From positions 1-64,000 of the forward strand of contig FZRB01000013.1 of the NCBI GenBank assembly GCA_900199595.1: 64,000 bases of DNA. Reading direction: 5' to 3'. Each line of letters begins with the position of its first letter. Position 1 is the first letter of the stretch. The DNA is from Lachnospiraceae bacterium. GTDB lineage: Bacteria; Bacillota; Clostridia; Lachnospirales; Lachnospiraceae. A program made the position numbers and the translations under genes. The notes under the pieces are model-generated. The model was given only the letters and a program-made list of their open reading frames with translations, was not told the origin of the DNA and searched no databases. Of this stretch, positions 53,926 through 62,282 are shown piece after piece.

Positions 53926-53954
53926 ATTGTACTATGAATAAATATGTTTTTCAA
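53926..53954 (-). promoter_or_regulatory. Sigma-A promoter of the large surface-protein gene
   Basis: Minus-strand TTGAAA and TACAAT separated by 17 bases, giving a leader of about 115 nt. The leader holds a 9-codon reading frame preceded by AAGGA that could be a leader peptide. Confidence 0.75.
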
Positions 53955-54019
53955 TCGCAATGTGGTGAAATTGACAAAAATGACAATGACATTTTCTTGT
54001 CAATTCTTTTATATGTTTT

Positions 54020-54054
54020 CCATAAAAGAAATAGCCCGGTGCATTGCACCGAGC
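54020..54054 (-). terminator. Terminator after the tethered BECR-like gene
   Basis: GCTCGGTGCA and TGCACCGGGC form a tight stem followed on the minus strand by TATTTCTTTTA. Confidence 0.6.
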
Positions 54055-54088
54055 TTATCTTCGAATATAATACTACTGTCTTACTGTC

Positions 54089-54754
54089 TTACTGTCTGTT
54101 ATAGTATTTGATTCCGTCTGAAGGATTAAAGTAGGTTCTTATATATCCATCAGTTGAAACCACTACGAATTCATTTGTTTTTTCAACATAGTATACGTCA
54201 TCGCCATCTTCTTTTTCTGTTTTATGAAGCGCTTCAGGATTATTTACTACGTCAGAGGCTGCATCTTCATAGCTTTCCGGAGAGTCAAAACCCATTTCAC
54301 GTCCATGTTTATCATAATGGCTGTTCAGAAGTTTGTTACTTCTGAATTCATATTCCGGTTCTTCAGGATCTTCCGAATCCACTGTTTCTGCTTGCTCTTG
54401 AGCTGTTGTTTCATCCTTTTGCTCAGATGATTCGTTCTGCAATTCCTGAGATGTGTTATCCTGGAACTCTGATGATGTCTGTTCCTGAAACTGATCATTA
54501 TTATCTGCAGCTTCTTCATGATCATCTGTTTCTTCTGCTGTAGCAACCTGGAGCTGATTTGAGCTTTCCGTCGTAACCACCTGAAGCTGATCTGAGCTTT
54601 CTGTCGTAACCACCTGAAGCTGATCTGAGCTTTCTGTCGTAACCACCTGAAGCTGATCTGATGAATCGTCCTTCGGGAGAATCACAAAAAATAATATCAG
54701 CATAACAACCAGCACAGCGGCAGCAATTACTATATATCTTTTCTTATCATTCAT
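54089..54754 (-). CDS. Membrane-tethered repeat protein with putative BECR-fold nuclease-like C-terminal domain
   Basis: 221 residues: one N-terminal membrane helix (about 7-26), four tandem 11-residue repeats (SSDQLQVVTTE, residues 31-74), an acidic Gln/Glu-rich stalk (about 75-135) and a C-terminal domain (about 138-221). That domain has LLNSHYDKHGREMGF and NEFVVVSTDGYIRTYF, a pattern I associate with the Barnase-EndoU-ColicinE5-RelE (BECR) nuclease-like domains at the ends of polymorphic toxins and phage head proteins; the assignment is from memory. No immunity-like gene is adjacent. If topology is as predicted, the domain lies outside the cell. It follows the aldo/keto reductase by 32 bp. 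Confidence 0.6.
   Translation of the reverse strand: MNDKKRYIVIAAAVLVVMLILFFVILPKDDSSDQLQVVTTESSDQLQVVTTESSDQLQVVTTESSNQLQVATAEETDDHEEAADNNDQFQEQTSSEFQDNTSQELQNESSEQKDETTAQEQAETVDSEDPEEPEYEFRSNKLLNSHYDKHGREMGFDSPESYEDAASDVVNNPEALHKTEKEDGDDVYYVEKTNEFVVVSTDGYIRTYFNPSDGIKYYNRQ
54533..54664. repeat. Tandem 33-bp repeat, four units
   Basis: Four in-frame 33-bp units, three almost identical and one diverged, encoding the 11-residue repeats of the overlapping gene. Copy number may vary by slippage or recombination. Confidence 0.85.
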
Positions 54755-54786
54755 AAGCCTTTTCCTTCTTAAGATAGTCTGCTGAT

Positions 54787-55632
54787 TCAGAAATCCGGAT
54801 GTTCTCCTGAATATCCGAATTCAGGCAGACATGAGAGATATGATATATCCACTTTTGCTATCTCAAATCCAAATATATTCAGATTTTCTTTCATCCTGTC
54901 AACTGATGATGCCTTAGGTATAACAGGTATGCCACGCTGAACAAGATACTTAAGAAGAAGCTGTGCATTGCTTACTCCATACTTAGAAGCAATCTTTGTT
55001 ATTCTTTCATCCTTCAAAACTCTTGCTCTTCCCAGTGGACTCCACGCCTGAGGAAGTATCCCCTCTTTACCAAGGTAAGAAAGAGTATATTCCTGCATAT
55101 AACCAACATGAAGCTCCAGCTGATCCACCATAGGTCGGATCTTTGCACTGTCAAGAAGAGGCATTAAATGATGTGGAAGAAAATTCGAAACACCTATGGC
55201 TTTTATCCTTCCTTCTTCATATAGAGTCTCCATAACCTTCCATGCTTCAGAAACCTTTGTGAACCAATCAGGATCTTCCGGATCCTCTTTTGGCCAGTGA
55301 ATCAGAAACATATCCAGATAATCTGTTTTTAGCTTACTGCATGACTCCTCAAAAGATTTTAAGGTCCATTCCTTTCCGAGATCTGAAGGCCATACCTTAC
55401 TGCAAAGAAATATATCACTTCTTGATATTCCGTACTCTTCCAGAGCCTCGCCGATTTCTTCTTCATTATTATAAAACTTAGCCGTGTCTATATACCTGTA
55501 GCCTGTATCAAGAGCATCCTTTATGGTCTGTTTACCATGTGTATCCGTAGCAAGAAATGAACCAAAGCCTACAGCAGGTATCTCAATTCCATTCTCCAAT
55601 TTAAAACTATAATCTTTTCCCCTGTTAATCAT
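54787..55632 (-). CDS. Aldo/keto reductase
   Basis: A 281-residue NADPH-dependent reductase of the AKR superfamily. The tetrad is visible as Asp in YRYIDTAKFYNNEEEIG (with Tyr), Lys in LCSKVW and His in MFLIHWPKE; the cofactor site includes IPVIPKASSVDRMKENL. It reduces aldehydes or ketones, substrate unknown. The ATG at 55632 follows AAAGGAG by 7 bases; a longer frame would run through that site. It may be co-transcribed with the downstream tethered repeat protein. Confidence 0.9.
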   Translation of the reverse strand: MINRGKDYSFKLENGIEIPAVGFGSFLATDTHGKQTIKDALDTGYRYIDTAKFYNNEEEIGEALEEYGISRSDIFLCSKVWPSDLGKEWTLKSFEESCSKLKTDYLDMFLIHWPKEDPEDPDWFTKVSEAWKVMETLYEEGRIKAIGVSNFLPHHLMPLLDSAKIRPMVDQLELHVGYMQEYTLSYLGKEGILPQAWSPLGRARVLKDERITKIASKYGVSNAQLLLKYLVQRGIPVIPKASSVDRMKENLNIFGFEIAKVDISYLSCLPEFGYSGEHPDF

Positions 55633-55646
55633 AAATAAACTCCTTT

Positions 55647-55760
55647 TTAATTCATAACACAAGCATCAACACAAGCACGCCCATGGATGCACCTTCGGTA
55701 ACAAGTGGAATCATTGCAGCATATGACCATCAGTGTCTGACCTATAACAATTTGTCTCAT
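55647..55760 (-). pseudogene. Possible relic of a membrane-protein gene or a Cys-rich micro-ORF
   Basis: The 140-bp gap between two minus-strand genes holds a 37-codon frame with GGAG upstream, encoding six cysteines (ICC, STC, RRC, RAC, DAC), ending inside the aldo/keto reductase ribosome site. In another frame of the same DNA the text SYAAMIPLVTEGASMGVL followed by LMLVL and a stop reads like the C-terminus of a membrane protein. A decayed gene (start joined to end with a frameshift) would explain both; chance is also possible. Confidence 0.25.
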
Positions 55761-55790
55761 TTATCACCATCTCCGTTTCTTAATAAACCA

Positions 55791-57389
55791 TTAGAAAACC
55801 GATAGATTATTCTGAATGAGCATTGAGTATTCCTTACCAACTCCCTCTCCTGTATTTGGACCAACTGTAACACATACCACTGCATCGATAATAAATAATA
55901 TAACTAATACGGTACAGATAATAATTGATTTTTTTCTTCCAAACTTCAGCATCAGATTCTTAATAAGCGGTCCGAGTATGTATATTCCAAGGAACCCACC
56001 AATAGCAAATGCGATAAGACCTGCAAGACAAACTCTTCCGTTCAGATTTATCTTCATTTTATGATAATCCCAGTATGACATATTCTGGAAAAACTCCAGG
56101 ACAAAGCTTGTGGTATATTCAAGAATGCCGCAGAGAACCATAGTTGAAATAAACAGTTTGGGTTTATTGTTCTTAAACCTGTTCAGAAGTGCAATTATAA
56201 ATACTCCTCCGGCACCATATATAGGAAGCCATGGTCCATACATAAATCCTCTGTTATGAAAAGCGTGATCCTTTACAATATGAAGACCAACCTCCCATGC
56301 CCAGCCAACAAAACAGAAAATAAAGAACATAGCAATAAAATCTGTGATTGCATATTTATCAGCCTCATCAAAGTCTGAATTTCTTATCTGAAAATTAGGC
56401 AGTTTATATACCGGAGTGATATCCTCTGCCTTTTCGCCTGCTTTAATTCTGTCCGTATATGCAGCTTTATCAAATTCATCTTCTATAAATTTACTTCTAT
56501 CAATATCCGTTCTCTGTCTGAGAGTAAAATACATATCTGTAATAGCCGTATAATATACCGGAAGACCGATAAAAAGATCTCCAAAAGGTATTATCGAGAC
56601 GATTACAAGATATATATATGACAATTCAGTTAAAAACATTTTCATTTTATAACCTTTTGTCATTTCTTTTGAAAGATTTCTTGCTTCTTTCCAGCCAAGA
56701 TCCGGTTTCTCCGCCAGCAGATAAGGAACAAAATAGTATTGATAGTATTTGATGACGCCACCAATCAGGGTAAGCCACCACAAGAAGGATACTATCAGAT
56801 ATATACTCATCACTCCGACAATATGAAGAAATTTTTTGTTTCCAAATGGAGCAAATATTCGACGAATCTGCACATTTTTCTGACATCTGTTTTCCATAAG
56901 AGCTCTGGCAACTCCAACAGAAAGTGTCTTCTTAAGGAAAGAACCGACGCCTTTATAAATCACCACAAAAAGCATTAATAACGCAAAGACTTCACCGATA
57001 TTTCTTGACATGTAAGCGTCATTTTTTGAAAAAAGATTGAGAAGCCAGCTATAAGATGTTAATGTACTCCAGATAATACTTATAACAATCTCTTCCCTTA
57101 CAAATTTAGGCATAGCCTGTAATAGTCTGGTGTTTCTGACATATTCAAGAATATTAATAATATCCTCCTTATTTACAGCGCCTCTTCCAATCTTCATATC
57201 AATTTCATTTATCTCTGAATAAGCATTTGTTCTTATGATTCCTATAAACGAAAAAATAAAAACTATCAGAACAAGAACCAGATAAGCATTAATTCCCTTA
57301 GTAAATACAGTTCTCCTAACTCTTCTTCTTATGTCTAAAACACTCCACTTAAGGCTGTCTTCACTTTTAATGCCATTATAATTATCCAA
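55791..57389 (-). CDS. DUF975 / CmpB (putative ABC transporter type IV) membrane protein
   Basis: 532 residues, about ten helices in two parts. The N-terminal part (about 10-290) resembles DUF975 (LRRRVRRTVFTKGINAYLVLVL, DLGWKEARNLSKEMTKGYKMKMF). The C-terminal part (about 345-495) resembles the CmpB/ABC_trans-type family: FFIFCFVGWAWEVGLHI, RGFMYGPWLPIYGAGGV, LEYTTSFVLE, YWDYHKMKINLNGRVCL. No ATPase gene is nearby, and transport is not demonstrated for the family. The start is TTG, 8 bases after GGAGG. Confidence 0.8.
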   Translation of the reverse strand: MDNYNGIKSEDSLKWSVLDIRRRVRRTVFTKGINAYLVLVLIVFIFSFIGIIRTNAYSEINEIDMKIGRGAVNKEDIINILEYVRNTRLLQAMPKFVREEIVISIIWSTLTSYSWLLNLFSKNDAYMSRNIGEVFALLMLFVVIYKGVGSFLKKTLSVGVARALMENRCQKNVQIRRIFAPFGNKKFLHIVGVMSIYLIVSFLWWLTLIGGVIKYYQYYFVPYLLAEKPDLGWKEARNLSKEMTKGYKMKMFLTELSYIYLVIVSIIPFGDLFIGLPVYYTAITDMYFTLRQRTDIDRSKFIEDEFDKAAYTDRIKAGEKAEDITPVYKLPNFQIRNSDFDEADKYAITDFIAMFFIFCFVGWAWEVGLHIVKDHAFHNRGFMYGPWLPIYGAGGVFIIALLNRFKNNKPKLFISTMVLCGILEYTTSFVLEFFQNMSYWDYHKMKINLNGRVCLAGLIAFAIGGFLGIYILGPLIKNLMLKFGRKKSIIICTVLVILFIIDAVVCVTVGPNTGEGVGKEYSMLIQNNLSVF

Positions 57390-57434
57390 TCATTTGTCCT
57401 CCAACATCTTGATAATAATTTTATAAACGTCATG

Positions 57435-58616
57435 CTAATCAAACTTAACATTTAACAAGGTTACTTCACTATCTGTTCCAAGCCGGACAGGTGGTCCGTA
57501 ATATCCAACACCTGCCGTTACAACAGTTGTGATTCCATAAAGCTCTTTAACACCATAAGCATTTTCGTTAAATGCAGGTATTATCAGATTCCCGGGAAAT
57601 ATCTGGCCATTATGGGTGTGTCCTGATAGAATCAGATCAGCACCATTCTGAGCAAGATTCTTATAATCTATCGGTTCATGCTCAAGTACTATAACAGGAG
57701 CTTTTTTATCTGTTTTTTTTAACAGGTCCCCAGCACTTAGTCTGTTTTTTGTACCGTCACCGGCCTTCTCACCATCGATTCTTCCAACGAGAGTAATTAA
57801 TCCATCTTCGATACTGACTTCTTCATCATACAACATTTTGAAGCCGGCATCCTCAAAAAACTTTTCCATCTCAGGTATTCTGAAGGCTTCAGATATCGGA
57901 GATACGGAAAAACCTCCGAAGAGATTCTCATCAACATCATGATTTCCACAGACTGCATAGACTCCGTATCTGGCACGCATTTTACTTAGGGCAGCAGAAT
58001 ACTTTTCAGGATGTTTCAGACCGGCATAATTGCTTGTAAATATATCTCCTGCTATAACAATAATGTCAGGCTCAGCTGAATTGACAATCTCTACCATTTT
58101 TTCTGTGGCTCTTACATCGGAATTAACACTGAGATGCAGGTCTCCCAGAAGAACAATCTTAAAGTTCTCACCCTTAGCAGATTCATTTTCCAATAATATA
58201 TCATAGCTTTTAAGCTTGGGATTCTGTGCATGTACAAGACCACATATCGTCAGTATAAGAGCAATTATAAATGCAAAATGTAATGCATGTCCAATAAGCG
58301 ATCTGTCTTCTACCCTTCTGATCTTTGTGATAACAAACAGAATAAGAACAAGAAGAATTACAAATGCAGAATAAAACATAAGGAATCCAAGCCAGAGATT
58401 TCCATATTGCATGCACCAGAATTTGAATTTACATTTTGGAAGGTATGCCCCCAGAACAGGCACAACCGCCAGGATAACGTAAATAACAATTCTGGGAATT
58501 AATGATTTCTTACCTAAATTATTAAATGCTTTATGATTTTTTAAAGCATACTCTGTAAGTAACGAGATTGAAACCTGTAGTATTATATAAATAACAAGAA
58601 ATATTTTTCCAAACAT
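57435..58616 (-). CDS. Membrane-anchored metallophosphoesterase
   Basis: A 393-residue protein with four N-terminal helices (about 1-135) and a calcineurin-like phosphoesterase domain outside (about 150-390). All metal-site motifs are present: LLGDLHLSV, IVIAGDIFT, VCGNHDVDE, VLEHEP and LILSGHTHNGQIFPG. Relatives act on phospholipid- or nucleotide-type phosphoesters (YkuE-like); substrate unknown. Ribosome site GGGAG is rather far from the ATG. Confidence 0.88.
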   Translation of the reverse strand: MFGKIFLVIYIILQVSISLLTEYALKNHKAFNNLGKKSLIPRIVIYVILAVVPVLGAYLPKCKFKFWCMQYGNLWLGFLMFYSAFVILLVLILFVITKIRRVEDRSLIGHALHFAFIIALILTICGLVHAQNPKLKSYDILLENESAKGENFKIVLLGDLHLSVNSDVRATEKMVEIVNSAEPDIIVIAGDIFTSNYAGLKHPEKYSAALSKMRARYGVYAVCGNHDVDENLFGGFSVSPISEAFRIPEMEKFFEDAGFKMLYDEEVSIEDGLITLVGRIDGEKAGDGTKNRLSAGDLLKKTDKKAPVIVLEHEPIDYKNLAQNGADLILSGHTHNGQIFPGNLIIPAFNENAYGVKELYGITTVVTAGVGYYGPPVRLGTDSEVTLLNVKFD

Positions 58617-58652
58617 TTACTTATTTTTGCTCCCTTTTTTCTAATCACTACA

Positions 58653-58690
58653 TATGATGTGGGTGTCTAAAGTACCTTTTTACACTATAT
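58653..58690. repeat. Short palindromic repeat, copy 2 (degenerate)
   Basis: ATGATG-GGTGTC-AAAGTACCTTTT-ACAC-ATAT pattern shared with 6987-7024, with mismatches that weaken the hairpin. Lies upstream of the metallophosphoesterase gene. Confidence 0.5.
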
Positions 58691-58748
58691 AACATAAACG
58701 CATTTTAATGCAAATTTAAGATTTCTTACATTTCAAATTAATATTATC

Positions 58749-58777
58749 TTGCTATTATCAATGCCAGCATGTAAAAT
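58749..58777 (+). promoter_or_regulatory. Sigma-A promoter of the zinc-ribbon/DUF4870 gene
   Basis: TTGCTA and TAAAAT separated by 17 bases, 40 bases before the ATG. Confidence 0.7.
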
Positions 58778-58816
58778 TGATAGCGTTATTTCGTTTAGTA
58801 ATAGGAGGACATATTA

Positions 58817-59269
58817 ATGATCTGTTATAATTGCGGAAATGAAGTTACTACAGAAGGCACAAACTGCCCTTTCTGCGGTTCACCACTTAGTGCAGCTGCC
58901 GGAAATCAGGCTGAATACAACCAGAAAGCTCAGGGTAATTACTGGTCACAGAGCCAGAGCAGCAATGCTTCACTGGATCCAAAAACTGCCGGAATTCTCT
59001 GTTACATAACATGGATAGGATTCCTGATTGCCGTTATCGCTGGAGACAAAGATAATCCATTTGTAAAGCATCACATGAATAATGCACTTGTGATTTTTAT
59101 AGCATCTCTCATCCTCGGAGCTGTATGTGTGGTTCCGATTCTCGGATGGTTAGTTGCTTTTGCAGGTGAAATATTCCTTGTTGTATGCATTATTATGGGA
59201 ATCGTAAGTGCAGTCAATGGCAACATGAATGAGCTTCCGCTTATCGGACAGTTTAAGCTGATTAAATAA
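58817..59269 (+). CDS. Zinc-ribbon DUF4870-like membrane protein
   Basis: 150 residues. An N-terminal zinc ribbon (CYNCGNEVTTEGTNCPFCG, two Cys pairs) is linked by a Gln/Ser-rich stretch to a DUF4870-like domain with three helices (about 58-75, 87-108, 112-135): LDPKTAGILCYITWIGFLIAVI, DNPFVKHHMNNAL and a conserved ending. Function unknown. Strong ribosome site AGGAGG and its own promoter; it is the only plus-strand gene in this neighbourhood and meets the MBL gene tail to tail. Confidence 0.82.
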   Translation: MICYNCGNEVTTEGTNCPFCGSPLSAAAGNQAEYNQKAQGNYWSQSQSSNASLDPKTAGILCYITWIGFLIAVIAGDKDNPFVKHHMNNALVIFIASLILGAVCVVPILGWLVAFAGEIFLVVCIIMGIVSAVNGNMNELPLIGQFKLIK

Positions 59270-59274
59270 TACGA

Positions 59275-59913
59275 TTATATCATCTTAAACTCATTCCAGG
59301 TTGGTCTTCCATGTCCATAATAGAGTTTTCTTTTTCCAAGCTTTTTGATTTTCTCGGCGCTTTGTTTCAAGTCATCTAAATTACTGTATAGATGACCAAT
59401 CGTCGGGAAAATCCAGTTATCAAGAGCATCTCCCACTATCAGCCCCTGGCCGGCGATATCTACGCCGATCGATCCCTTTGTATGACCCGGAAGTTCTATG
59501 ATTTTTGCAGGAATGCCGTATGATTTAAGGGAATCACCTTCTTTGAGATATACAATATTCTCCGGCTTTTCAATTATTGTATCTTTTAATGGCTTTATAG
59601 AAAGACCAAGCACAGTCTTTCCTACTGCGCCATATGACATAAGCGGCTGCTCCGAATAATTATCGAACAGTTCTATATCCGCTTTATGAAATGCTACCGG
59701 AATATTAAAATGCTTTGCTATTCTTGCAGCATTCTCGGCATGATCAAAATGAACATGCGTCAGCACCACAAGCTGCATATCGTATTTACTGCACTCTTCA
59801 ATGACTTTGTCGTAGGCTTCAGCAGTTCCTGTATCGACAAGAATCGCCTTATTCCCATTGGCAACAACATAGCAGTTATCTGTTTTGTAATTTACTCTTT
59901 GTATTGTAGTCAT
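59275..59913 (-). CDS. Metallo-beta-lactamase-fold hydrolase
   Basis: A 212-residue soluble hydrolase with the binuclear-zinc motif VLTHVHFDHAENA (HxHxDH), a further His in LPGHTKGSIGV, Asp in LIVGDALDNW and a final His in YYGHGRPTW. Glyoxalase II-like members hydrolyse thioesters or lactones; the substrate is unknown. The ATG at 59913 follows AAAGGAG by 8 bases. It lies 31 bp after the XRE-Uma2 gene on the same strand and is probably co-transcribed. Confidence 0.88.
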   Translation of the reverse strand: MTTIQRVNYKTDNCYVVANGNKAILVDTGTAEAYDKVIEECSKYDMQLVVLTHVHFDHAENAARIAKHFNIPVAFHKADIELFDNYSEQPLMSYGAVGKTVLGLSIKPLKDTIIEKPENIVYLKEGDSLKSYGIPAKIIELPGHTKGSIGVDIAGQGLIVGDALDNWIFPTIGHLYSNLDDLKQSAEKIKKLGKRKLYYGHGRPTWNEFKMI

Positions 59914-59944
59914 TTTTCTATCTCCTTTTTTCAACATCAATTCA

Positions 59945-60736
59945 TTAATACATAAATTCTATCTTTTCATATATCTTTTTAAAATCTATCCGGCACTCTC
60001 CGTTCCATATACCAACAGGCACGGTATCCTCGAATGAATACTGTACAGGTATATCACTCTTTTCAAATTCATAAACAATTACAGCTTTATCATCCGGAAG
60101 AACCACCCAGTATTCACGAACTCCCGCATTCTTATACTTTGCCAGTTTAATGACAAGATCCATCATGAAATTGCTTGGGGATAATACCTCTACAATAAAA
60201 TCCGGAGCTCCTACAAGCCTTGCCCTGGTAATCTTATTCCGGTCGCATACCACAAAAACATCCGGCTGAACTATGGTTCTGTCATCCATATCTATCTGAA
60301 CATCCGTAGGTGCTACGAATGTAATACAACTGCCTTTATTTTTTTCTACATGGGTTTTAAACAAGTACCCTAATTCTAAACTTATACTCTGATGTATCAT
60401 TGTCGGAGCAGCCATATCATAGAACTTACCATCTATAAGTTCTATACGGGCACCCTCGGGAAGCGCCAGATAATCCTCCAGTGTTTTTTCCTCATATGAG
60501 CTTTTTAGTCTTTGCTTCGATGCTACATTATACCTAAAAGCCGCCTCTTTGTGTACCTCATTATATGCCTCATCAAACACACTGGAAAGTAATTGAATGG
60601 TTTCATACCTGGGACTTTTTGTTTCTCCACTAAATATCTTCTGAACGGTTCCAATCGGAACTCCCGACAATTCTGCAATCTTACTATTCGAATATCCATA
60701 TTCTTTTTTCTTATCCATCATCTGCTGAATGGTCAT
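59945..60736 (-). CDS. XRE-type helix-turn-helix fused to Uma2-family nuclease domain
   Basis: 263 residues. Residues about 1-58 are an XRE/Cro helix-turn-helix (YSNSKIAELSGVPIGTVQKIFSGET). Residues about 80-262 are a Uma2/DUF820 domain of the PD-(D/E)XK superfamily: LPEGARIELIDGKFYDMAAP, VQPDVFVV with Asp, PDFIVEVLSPSN with Glu and KYKNAGVREYWVV with Lys. Uma2 proteins are suspected DNA nucleases, largely uncharacterised. The fusion predicts operator-directed binding, perhaps autoregulation. It has a near-perfect promoter upstream. Confidence 0.85.
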   Translation of the reverse strand: MTIQQMMDKKKEYGYSNSKIAELSGVPIGTVQKIFSGETKSPRYETIQLLSSVFDEAYNEVHKEAAFRYNVASKQRLKSSYEEKTLEDYLALPEGARIELIDGKFYDMAAPTMIHQSISLELGYLFKTHVEKNKGSCITFVAPTDVQIDMDDRTIVQPDVFVVCDRNKITRARLVGAPDFIVEVLSPSNFMMDLVIKLAKYKNAGVREYWVVLPDDKAVIVYEFEKSDIPVQYSFEDTVPVGIWNGECRIDFKKIYEKIEFMY

Positions 60737-60779
60737 AATTTAACACCACCTTTTATTAGCAAATTCTATTTTTGTTCAT

Positions 60780-60808
60780 ATTATAACCATTTTAGAATAA
60801 TTTTTCAA
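60780..60808 (-). promoter_or_regulatory. Sigma-A promoter of the XRE-Uma2 operon
   Basis: Minus-strand TTGAAA and TATAAT separated by exactly 17 bases, about 45 bases before the start codon. Confidence 0.85.
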
Positions 60809-60929
60809 CCATTCAAGATATCATTTTTATATTTTTATGGACATTTCGGTATAATTATGGATAATTCCTCCAAAATCGTGAACTCTTTGTGAAAAAGCAA
60901 TTTTTAATAACTAAATAGCAATTTTTGAA

Positions 60930-60958
60930 TTGTTTATTACATATTTATGTGTTAACAT
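60930..60958 (+). promoter_or_regulatory. Probable promoter of the PgaC/PgaD-like operon
   Basis: TTGTTT and TAACAT separated by 17 bases, giving a leader of about 80 nt. The rest of the roughly 300-bp divergent gap (60737-61043) shows nothing else I can assign. Confidence 0.5.
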
Positions 60959-61043
60959 CTCAAATCGAACCTTAAGGCACATCACATAAGCAAGTAACCT
61001 ATAATCAGATATTCATTTTAAAACAATTCGTTTGAGGTGCAAT

Positions 61044-62282
61044 ATGCATATATCTCTAAAACTCATAGAACTCTTTGTATTCTGGTATCCGGCCATAATG
61101 TCTGTCATATGGATGGCTGGCGGAATTATATTCTTCGTCTGTAACGAACGAAAACAGGCACTTCCCTTATACAAAACTCCTATGGTTTCCATTCTTGTTC
61201 CTTGTTTTAATGAAAGCGATACCATCGAAGGTACCGTAGAAAGACTTTCTGAAATAGTATATCCCAATTATGAAATAATAGTTATAAATGATGGTTCTTC
61301 TGACGATACTTCAGAGAAAGTCAGATCGATCATTGACAAATATCCCAAGCTCAGATTTATCGATCTTAAAGAAAACTGTGGTAAGGCAAATGCACTGTAT
61401 CTCGGTCTTATGGCAGCAAAAGGCGAAATCCTTGTGGGAGTTGATTCTGATTCTTATATAATGCCTGATGCACTTAACTATATGGTGCCACATTTTACTA
61501 ACCGATATAACGGAGAAAGAGTCGGAGCCGTAACCGGTAATCCACGTGTAAGAAACAGAAGTTCTCTTCTTGCCAAGATTCAGCTTTGTGAATATGCAAG
61601 TATAATCAGTCTGATAAAAAGAACCCAGCGCGTATGGGGTAAGATAATGACAGTTTCCGGTGTTGTAGTTGCTTTCAGAAAGAGAGCCCTTATGGATGCA
61701 CAGCTCTGGGACAGAGATATGGTTACAGAGGATATCGGTGTAACCTGGAAGCTGGAAAAGAATTTCTGGGATGTTCGTTATGAACCTCGTGCACTGTGTA
61801 TGATGCTGGTTCCCGAATCCTTAAAGGGACTTGCAAAGCAGCGTAACAGATGGACAAATGGCGGTATAGAGATTCTGAAAAGACATTTCAATATCTTCAA
61901 ACACTGGAAGGAAAGACGATTGTTTCCGGTTTATGTAGAACAGCTCTGCTCCATTCTCTGGTCTGTATGCTGGCTTATAATGCTTATCATTATCTTATAT
62001 CATCTGGTAGTTGATCATACATATATTCAGCTTCCATATATATGGAAATGTTTATTCCTGTCTTCAGTGTGCCTGATACAGTTTGCCGTTGCAATACTGC
62101 TTGATAAGCGATATGATCCTCAGCTATTTAAGCATAGTATAGTTGCCGTATGGTATCCATTTGTATACTGGTACGTAAATGCTTTACTTGTTATAAAATC
62201 CATTCCGACATTTTTCAAATGTAATCAGAAGCTTGCCAGATGGCATAGTCCGGATAGAGGAATTGAAACAGCGGGTCAATGA
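61044..62282 (+). CDS. PgaC/BcsA-like membrane glycosyltransferase family 2
   Basis: A 412-residue processive polysaccharide synthase. An N-terminal helix precedes a GT2 domain with the UDP-sugar motifs VINDGSSDD and VGVDSDS, acceptor-site MVTEDIGV (TED) and the processivity motif QRNRW, followed by three or four C-terminal helices. This matches poly-N-acetylglucosamine synthase PgaC/IcaA. The ATG at 61044 is chosen because GAGGTG lies 4-5 bases upstream. The downstream gene overlaps by 4 bases and is PgaD-like. No PilZ domain is attached. Confidence 0.88.
   Translation: MHISLKLIELFVFWYPAIMSVIWMAGGIIFFVCNERKQALPLYKTPMVSILVPCFNESDTIEGTVERLSEIVYPNYEIIVINDGSSDDTSEKVRSIIDKYPKLRFIDLKENCGKANALYLGLMAAKGEILVGVDSDSYIMPDALNYMVPHFTNRYNGERVGAVTGNPRVRNRSSLLAKIQLCEYASIISLIKRTQRVWGKIMTVSGVVVAFRKRALMDAQLWDRDMVTEDIGVTWKLEKNFWDVRYEPRALCMMLVPESLKGLAKQRNRWTNGGIEILKRHFNIFKHWKERRLFPVYVEQLCSILWSVCWLIMLIIILYHLVVDHTYIQLPYIWKCLFLSSVCLIQFAVAILLDKRYDPQLFKHSIVAVWYPFVYWYVNALLVIKSIPTFFKCNQKLARWHSPDRGIETAGQ

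Noticed and set aside
54533-54664. Regularly spaced repeat resembling a mini-CRISPR
   Set aside because: Units are contiguous 33-bp in-frame repeats without spacers and encode an 11-residue protein repeat.
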